In this document: one piece after another, positions 59,178 to 64,000 of the stretch | How positions within the stretch are numbered: the stretch's first letter is position 1 | Layout of the letters: every line of letters starts with the position of its first letter | Assembly: GCA_037013495.1 (NCBI GenBank) | Contig: CM072810.1 | Location: forward strand, 52,314,843 to 52,378,842 | Direction: 5' to 3' | DNA: 64,000 nucleotides | Source: Hippophae tibetana | Taxonomy: Eukaryota; Streptophyta; Magnoliopsida; Rosales; Elaeagnaceae | Made by a program: the position numbers and the translations under genes | The notes under the pieces: model-generated | The model's database searches: none | The model's input: the letters and a program-made list of their open reading frames with translations, nothing else | Told to the model about the DNA's origin: nothing

Positions 59178-61544
59178 GCTTCCCATACGGGACGCTTGAA
59201 CTGTCACCCTTAAATCTCGTTCAAAGATCACAACAATTCACGAGGCTGTTACCCCCCGTGCACGACACAAGTCATTTTAAATGACACTTGGAAACAACAT
59301 AGAAAGGTTACCCAAAACAACAAACCCAGGGATGGTACTTACCTCGGTTGCATCATTCCGTCTCTTGTAAGCGAACTTCACCTCGAACTTGTGCATTTAT
59401 GGGATACAAATCGGAGATCATATTTTGATACCAAACATAGGAAAATAGTTAATCCTTCCTTCCTAAATCTTAAGCTTTCAATACGGGACGCTTGAACCGT
59501 CACCCTTAATCCTCTTTCAAAGCTCACAACAAGTCACGAGGATGTTAACCCCATGCACGACACAAGTCATTCTAAATGACACTTGGAAACAAAATAGAAA
59601 GGTTACCCACAACAAAGAACCCCGGGATGGTACTTACCTCGGTTGCATCATTCCATCTCTTGTAAGCGAACTTCACCTCGAACTTGTGCTTTTATGGGAT
59701 ACAAATCGGAGATCATATTTTGATACCAAACATAGGAAAATAGTTAATCCTTCCTTGCTAAAGCTTATGCTTTCCATGCGGGACGCTTGAACTGTCACCC
59801 TTAAATCTCGTTCAAAGATCACAACAATTCACGAGGCTGTTACCCCCCGTGCACGACACAAGTCATTTTAAATGACACTTGGAAACAACATAGAAAGGTT
59901 ACCCAAAACAACAAACCCAGGGATGGTACTTACCTCGGTTGCATCATTCCGTCTCTTGTAAGCGAACTTCACCTCGAACTTGTGCATTTATGGGATACAA
60001 ATCGGAGATCATATTTTGATACCAAACATAGGAAAATAGTTAATCCTTCCTTCCTAAATCTTAAGCTTTCAATACGGGACGCTTGAACCGTCACCCTTAA
60101 TCCTCTTTCAAAGCTCACAACAAGTCACGAGGATGTTAACCCCATGCACGACACAAGTCATTCTAAATGACACCTGGAAACAACATAGAAAGGTTACCCA
60201 CAACAACGAACCCAGGGATGGTACTTTCCTCGGTTGCATCATTCCGTCTCTTGTAAGCGAACTTCACCTCTAACTTGTGCTTTTATGGGACACAAATCGG
60301 AGATCATGTTTTGATACCAAACATTGGAAATTAGCTAATCCTTCCTTCCTAAAGCGTAAGCTTTCAATACGGGACGCTTGAACTGTCACCCTTAATCCTC
60401 GTTCAAAGCTAACAACAAGTCACGAGGATGTTACCCACCGTGCACGACACAAGTCATTCAAAATGACACTTGGAAACAACAAAGAAAGGTTAACCACAAC
60501 AACGAACCCAGGGATGGTACTTACCTCTGTTGCATTATTCCGTCTCTTGTAAGCGAACTTCACCTCTAAGTTGTGCTTTTATGGGATACAAATCGGAGAT
60601 CATGTTTTGATACCAAACTTAGGAAAATAGCTAATCCTTCCTTCCTAAAGCTTAAGCTTTCAATACGGGACGCTTGAACTGTCATCCTAAGTCCTCGTTC
60701 AAAGATCACAACAAGTCACGAGGCTGTTACCCCCCGTGCACGACACAAGTCATTCTAAATGACACTTGGAAACAACATAGAAAGGTTACCCACAACAACG
60801 AACCCCGGGATGATACTTACCTCGGTTGCATCATTCCGTCTCTTGTAAGCGAACTTCACCTCGAACTTGTGCTTTTATGGGATACAAATCGGAGATCATG
60901 TTTTGATACCAAACATTGGAATATAGCTAATCCTTCCTTCCTAAAGCTTAAGCTTTCCATGCGGGACGCTTGAACTGTCACCCTTAATCCTCGTTCAAAG
61001 ATCACAACAAGTCACGAGGATGTTACCCCCCGTGCACGACACAAGTCATTCTAAATGACACTTGGAAACAACATAGAAAGGTTACCCACAACAAAGAACC
61101 TCGGGATGGTACTTACCTCGGTTGCATCATTCCGTCTCTTGTAAGCGAACTTCACCTCTAACTTGTGCTTTTATGGGATACAAATCGGAGATCATATTTT
61201 GATACCAAACATAGGAAAATAGTTAATCCTTCCTTCCTAAATCTTAAGCTTTCAATACGGGACGCTTGAACTGTCACCCTTAATCCTCTTTCAAAGCTCA
61301 CAACAAGTCACGAGGATGTTACCCCCATGCACGACACAAGTCATTCTAAATGACACTTGGAAACAACATAGAAAGGTTACCCACAACAACAAACCTAGGG
61401 ATGGTACTTACCTCGGTTGCATCATTCCGTCACTTGTAAACGAACTTCACCTCGAACTTGTGCTTTTATTGGATACAAATTCGGAGATCATGTTTTGATA
61501 ACAAATATAGGAAAAATAGCTAATCCTTTCTTCCTAAAGCTTAA
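59178..61544 (+). repeat. 8-monomer unit, precursor or expanded form of the 2072-bp HOR
   Basis: The landmark spacing is 2367 bp. It contains a near-repeated dimer: ACAATTCACGAGG at about 59233 and 59824, and GTTAACCCCATGC at about 59545 and 60137. The monomer between is a hybrid whose left part has GTTAACCCCATG and whose right part (AACAAAATAGAAAGG, CTTATGCTTTCC) is that of the monomer at 61545. From about 59560 the sequence matches the next unit at an offset of 2072. Confidence 0.82.
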
Positions 61545-63616
61545 GCTTCCCATACGGGACGCTTGAACTGTCACCCTTAATCCTCGTTCAAAGATCACAA
61601 CAAGTCACGAGGCTGTTACCCCCCGTGCACGACACAAGTCATTCTAAATGACACTTGGAAACAAAATAGAAAGGTTACCCACAACAAAGAACCCCGGGAT
61701 GGTACTTACCTCGGTTGCATCATTCCATCTCTTGTAAGCGAACTTCACCTCGAACTTGTGCTTTTATGGGATACAAATCGGAGATCATATTTTGATACCA
61801 AACATAGGAAAATAGTTAATCCTTCCTTGCTAAAGCTTATGCTTTCCATGCGGGACGCTTGAACTGTCACCCTTAAATCTCGTTCAAAGATCACAACAAT
61901 TCACGAGGCTGTTACCCCCCGTGCACGACACAAGTCATTTTAAATGACACTTGGAAACAACATAGAAAGGTTACCCAAAACAACAAACCCAGGGATGGTA
62001 CTTACCTCGGTTGCATCATTCCGTCTCTTGTAAGCGAACTTCACCTCGAACTTGTGCATTTATGGGATACAAATCGGAGATCATATTTTGATACCAAACA
62101 TAGGAAAATAGTTAATCCTTCCTTCCTAAATCTTAAGCTTTCAATACGGGACGCTTGAACCGTCACCCTTAATCCTCTTTCAAAGCTCACAACAAGTCAC
62201 GAGGATGTTAACCCCATGCACGACACAAGTCATTCTAAATGACACCTGGAAACAACATAGAAAGGTTACCCACAACAACGAACCCAGGGATGGTACTTTC
62301 CTCGGTTGCATCATTCCGTCTCTTGTAAGCGAACTTCACCTCTAACTTGTGCTTTTATGGGACACAAATCGGAGATCATGTTTTGATACCAAACATTGGA
62401 AATTAGCTAATCCTTCCTTCCTAAAGCGTAAGCTTTCAATACGGGACGCTTGAACTGTCACCCTTAATCCTCGTTCAAAGCTAACAACAAGTCACGAGGA
62501 TGTTACCCACCGTGCACGACACAAGTCATTCAAAATGACACTTGGAAACAACAAAGAAAGGTTACCCACAACAACGAACCCAGGGATGGTACTTACCTCT
62601 GTTGCATTATTCCGTCTCTTGTAAGCGAACTTCACCTCTAAGTTGTGCTTTTATGGGATACAAATCGGAGATCATGTTTTGATACCAAACTTAGGAAAAT
62701 AGCTAATCCTTCCTTCCTAAAGCTTAAGCTTTCAATACGGGACGCTTGAACTGTCATCCTAAGTCCTCGTTCAAAGATCACAACAAGTCACGAGGCTGTT
62801 ACCCCCCGTGCACGACACAAGTCATTCTAAATGACACTTGGAAACAACATAGAAAGGTTACCCACAACAACGAACCCCGGGATGATACTTACCTCGGTTG
62901 CATCATTCCGTCTCTTGTAAGCGAACTTCACCTCGAACTTGTGCTTTTATGGGATACAAATCGGAGATCATGTTTTGATACCAAACATTGGAATATAGCT
63001 AATCCTTCCTTCCTAAAGCTTAAGCTTTCCATGCGGGACGCTTGAACTGTCACCCTTAATCCTCGTTCAAAGATCACAACAAGTCACGAGGATGTTACCC
63101 CCCGTGCACGACACAAGTCATTCTAAATGACACTTGGAAACAACATAGAAAGGTTACCCACAACAAAGAACCTCGGGATGGTACTTACCTCGGTTGCATC
63201 ATTCCGTCTCTTGTAAGCGAACTTCACCTCTAACTTGTGCTTTTATGGGATACAAATCGGAGATCATATTTTGATACCAAACATAGGAAAATAGTTAATC
63301 CTTCCTTCCTAAATCTTAAGCTTTCAATACGGGACGCTTGAACTGTCACCCTTAATCCTCTTTCAACGCTCACAACAAGTCACGAGGATGTTACCCCCAT
63401 GCACGACACAAGTCATTCTAAATGACACTTGGAAACAACATAGAAAGGTTACCCACAACAACAAACCTAGGGATGGTACTTACCTCGGTTGCATCATTCC
63501 GTCTCTTGTAAACGAACTTCACCTCGAACTTGTGCTTTTATGAGATACAAATTCGGATATCATGTTTTGATAACAAATATAGGAAAAATAGCTAATCCTT
63601 CCTTCTTAAAGCTTAA
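61545..63616 (+). repeat. 7-monomer HOR unit, 2072 bp
   Basis: Markers repeat exactly 2072 bp from the preceding unit: CTGTCATCCTAAG (60681 and 62753), TTGTGCATTTATGG (59982 and 62054), ACAATTCACGAGG (59824 and 61896) and CCATACGGGACG (61545 and 63617 landmarks). Differences are few, for example TTAACCACAAC (60490) versus TTACCCACAAC (62562), and CGTCACTTG (61427) versus CGTCTCTTG (63499). The monomer content differs from the 2081-bp HOR, so this is a separate 7-mer. Confidence 0.87.
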
Positions 63617-64000
63617 GCTTCCCATACGGGACGCTTGAACTGTCACCCTTAATCCTCGTTCAAAGATCACAACAAGTCACGAGGTTGTTACCCCCCGTGC
63701 ACGACACAAGTCATTCTAAATGACACTTGGAAACAACATAGAAAGGTTACCCACAACAACGAACCCCGGGATGGTACTTAACTCGGTTGCATCATTCCGT
63801 CTCCTGCAAGCGAACTTCACCTCGAACTTGTGCTTTTATGGGATACAAATCGGAGATCATATTTTGATACCAAACGTAGGAAAATAGTTAATCCTTCCTT
63901 CCTAAAGCTTAAGCTTTCCATGCGGGACACTTGAACTGTCACCCTTAATCCCCGTTCAAAGATCACAACAAGTCACGAGGATGTTACCCCCCCGTGCACG
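63617..64000 (+). repeat. Partial next unit, window edge
   Basis: Opens with GCTTCCCATACGG, but the monomer soon differs from the 61545 unit (GAGGTTGTTACCCC, TTAACTCGG, CTCCTGCAAG), and the next monomer from about 63907 has GGGACACTTG and CCCCGTTC. It resembles the monomer near 57100 more than the 2072-bp unit. The array continues beyond the window. Confidence 0.75.

Larger units (their letters stand above)
1..64000 (+). repeat. Satellite DNA array, ~297-bp monomer, head to tail
   Basis: The entire window is made of one monomer repeated about 215 times, always in the same orientation. Using the copy at 1-296 as a guide, the landmarks in order are: the GACGCTTGAACTGTCACC segment near 16-33, a C tract at 75-81, the palindrome GTGCAC at 82-87, the small inverted repeat GTCATT/AATGAC at 95-109, GGTTGCATC (or GGTTTCATC) near 169, a variable CTCGAA/CTCTAA site near 210, TTGATACCAAACATAGG near 250, and the palindrome at 289-302. 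Copies differ by scattered substitutions and 1-3 base indels. No gene, transposon or unique sequence interrupts the array. Such arrays are known from eukaryotic centromeres and other heterochromatin. The centromere assignment and the plant guess are inference; I do not recognise the family. Confidence 0.97.

Noticed and set aside
60674-60973. Open frame of 99 codons (also at 62746)
   Set aside because: 99 codons is exactly one monomer length. The frame stays open because 297 is divisible by three and two stop-bearing variants happen to be absent. Nothing suggests translation.
1-64000. Ribosomal or tRNA gene arrays, or a retrotransposon LTR array
   Set aside because: I saw no conserved rRNA or tRNA stretches, no polypurine tract, primer-binding site or reverse transcriptase/integrase coding sequence, and no LTR-like ends.
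1-64000. A novel gene-based biological system
   Set aside because: No coding sequence could be supported anywhere, so no defence, metabolic or mobile system is claimed. What is notable is the repeat architecture.

Overview
The whole 64 kb window is one uninterrupted tandem satellite array. The basic monomer is about 297 bp (copies range from roughly 294 to 303 bp), so the window holds about 215 monomers. All lie in the same orientation. I found no protein-coding gene, RNA gene, transposon insertion, CRISPR array or unique spacer anywhere. By hand count on a typical copy the monomer is about 44% G+C, with more C than G on the given strand (78 C, 52 G), and it carries 12 CpG sites. An array this long with higher-order repeat (HOR) structure points to eukaryotic heterochromatin, most plausibly a centromere or pericentromere. 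The monomer length would suit a plant, but I do not recognise the family and the sequence alone does not prove the organism.

Layout, left to right. (1) 1-19302: an array built largely on alternating monomer types (one reading GGTTGCATC, the other GGTTTCATC). It is arranged as blocks that restart at a shared landmark (GCTTCCCAT) and contain about 17, 11, 16, 6, 6 and 9 monomers; shorter blocks are mostly internal deletion or hybrid versions of the 16-17-monomer block. (2) 19303-22574: a mixed, more diverged stretch of about 11 monomers with small duplications. (3) 22575-35386: a 5-monomer HOR of 1489 bp (types a-b-c-d-e), with truncated 4-, 3- and 2-monomer units. (4) 35581-48066: six nearly perfect copies of a 7-monomer, 2081-bp HOR, the most homogeneous part of the window. 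(5) 48067-56202: two long composite units (about 14 and 13 monomers) that join pieces of the 5-mer and 7-mer HORs and contain a tandem 1191-bp tetramer in each. (6) 56203-64000: mixed monomers, then a 2072-bp 7-monomer HOR present about twice.

There is no gene network to describe. The information lies in the repeat architecture: successive expansion layers, hybrid monomers where in-register exchange removed or added blocks, a boundary segment between two HOR families that was itself amplified, and short dyad symmetries kept in most monomers. Short open frames of 60-99 codons recur only because the monomer length is close to 3 x 99; I regard them as non-coding.
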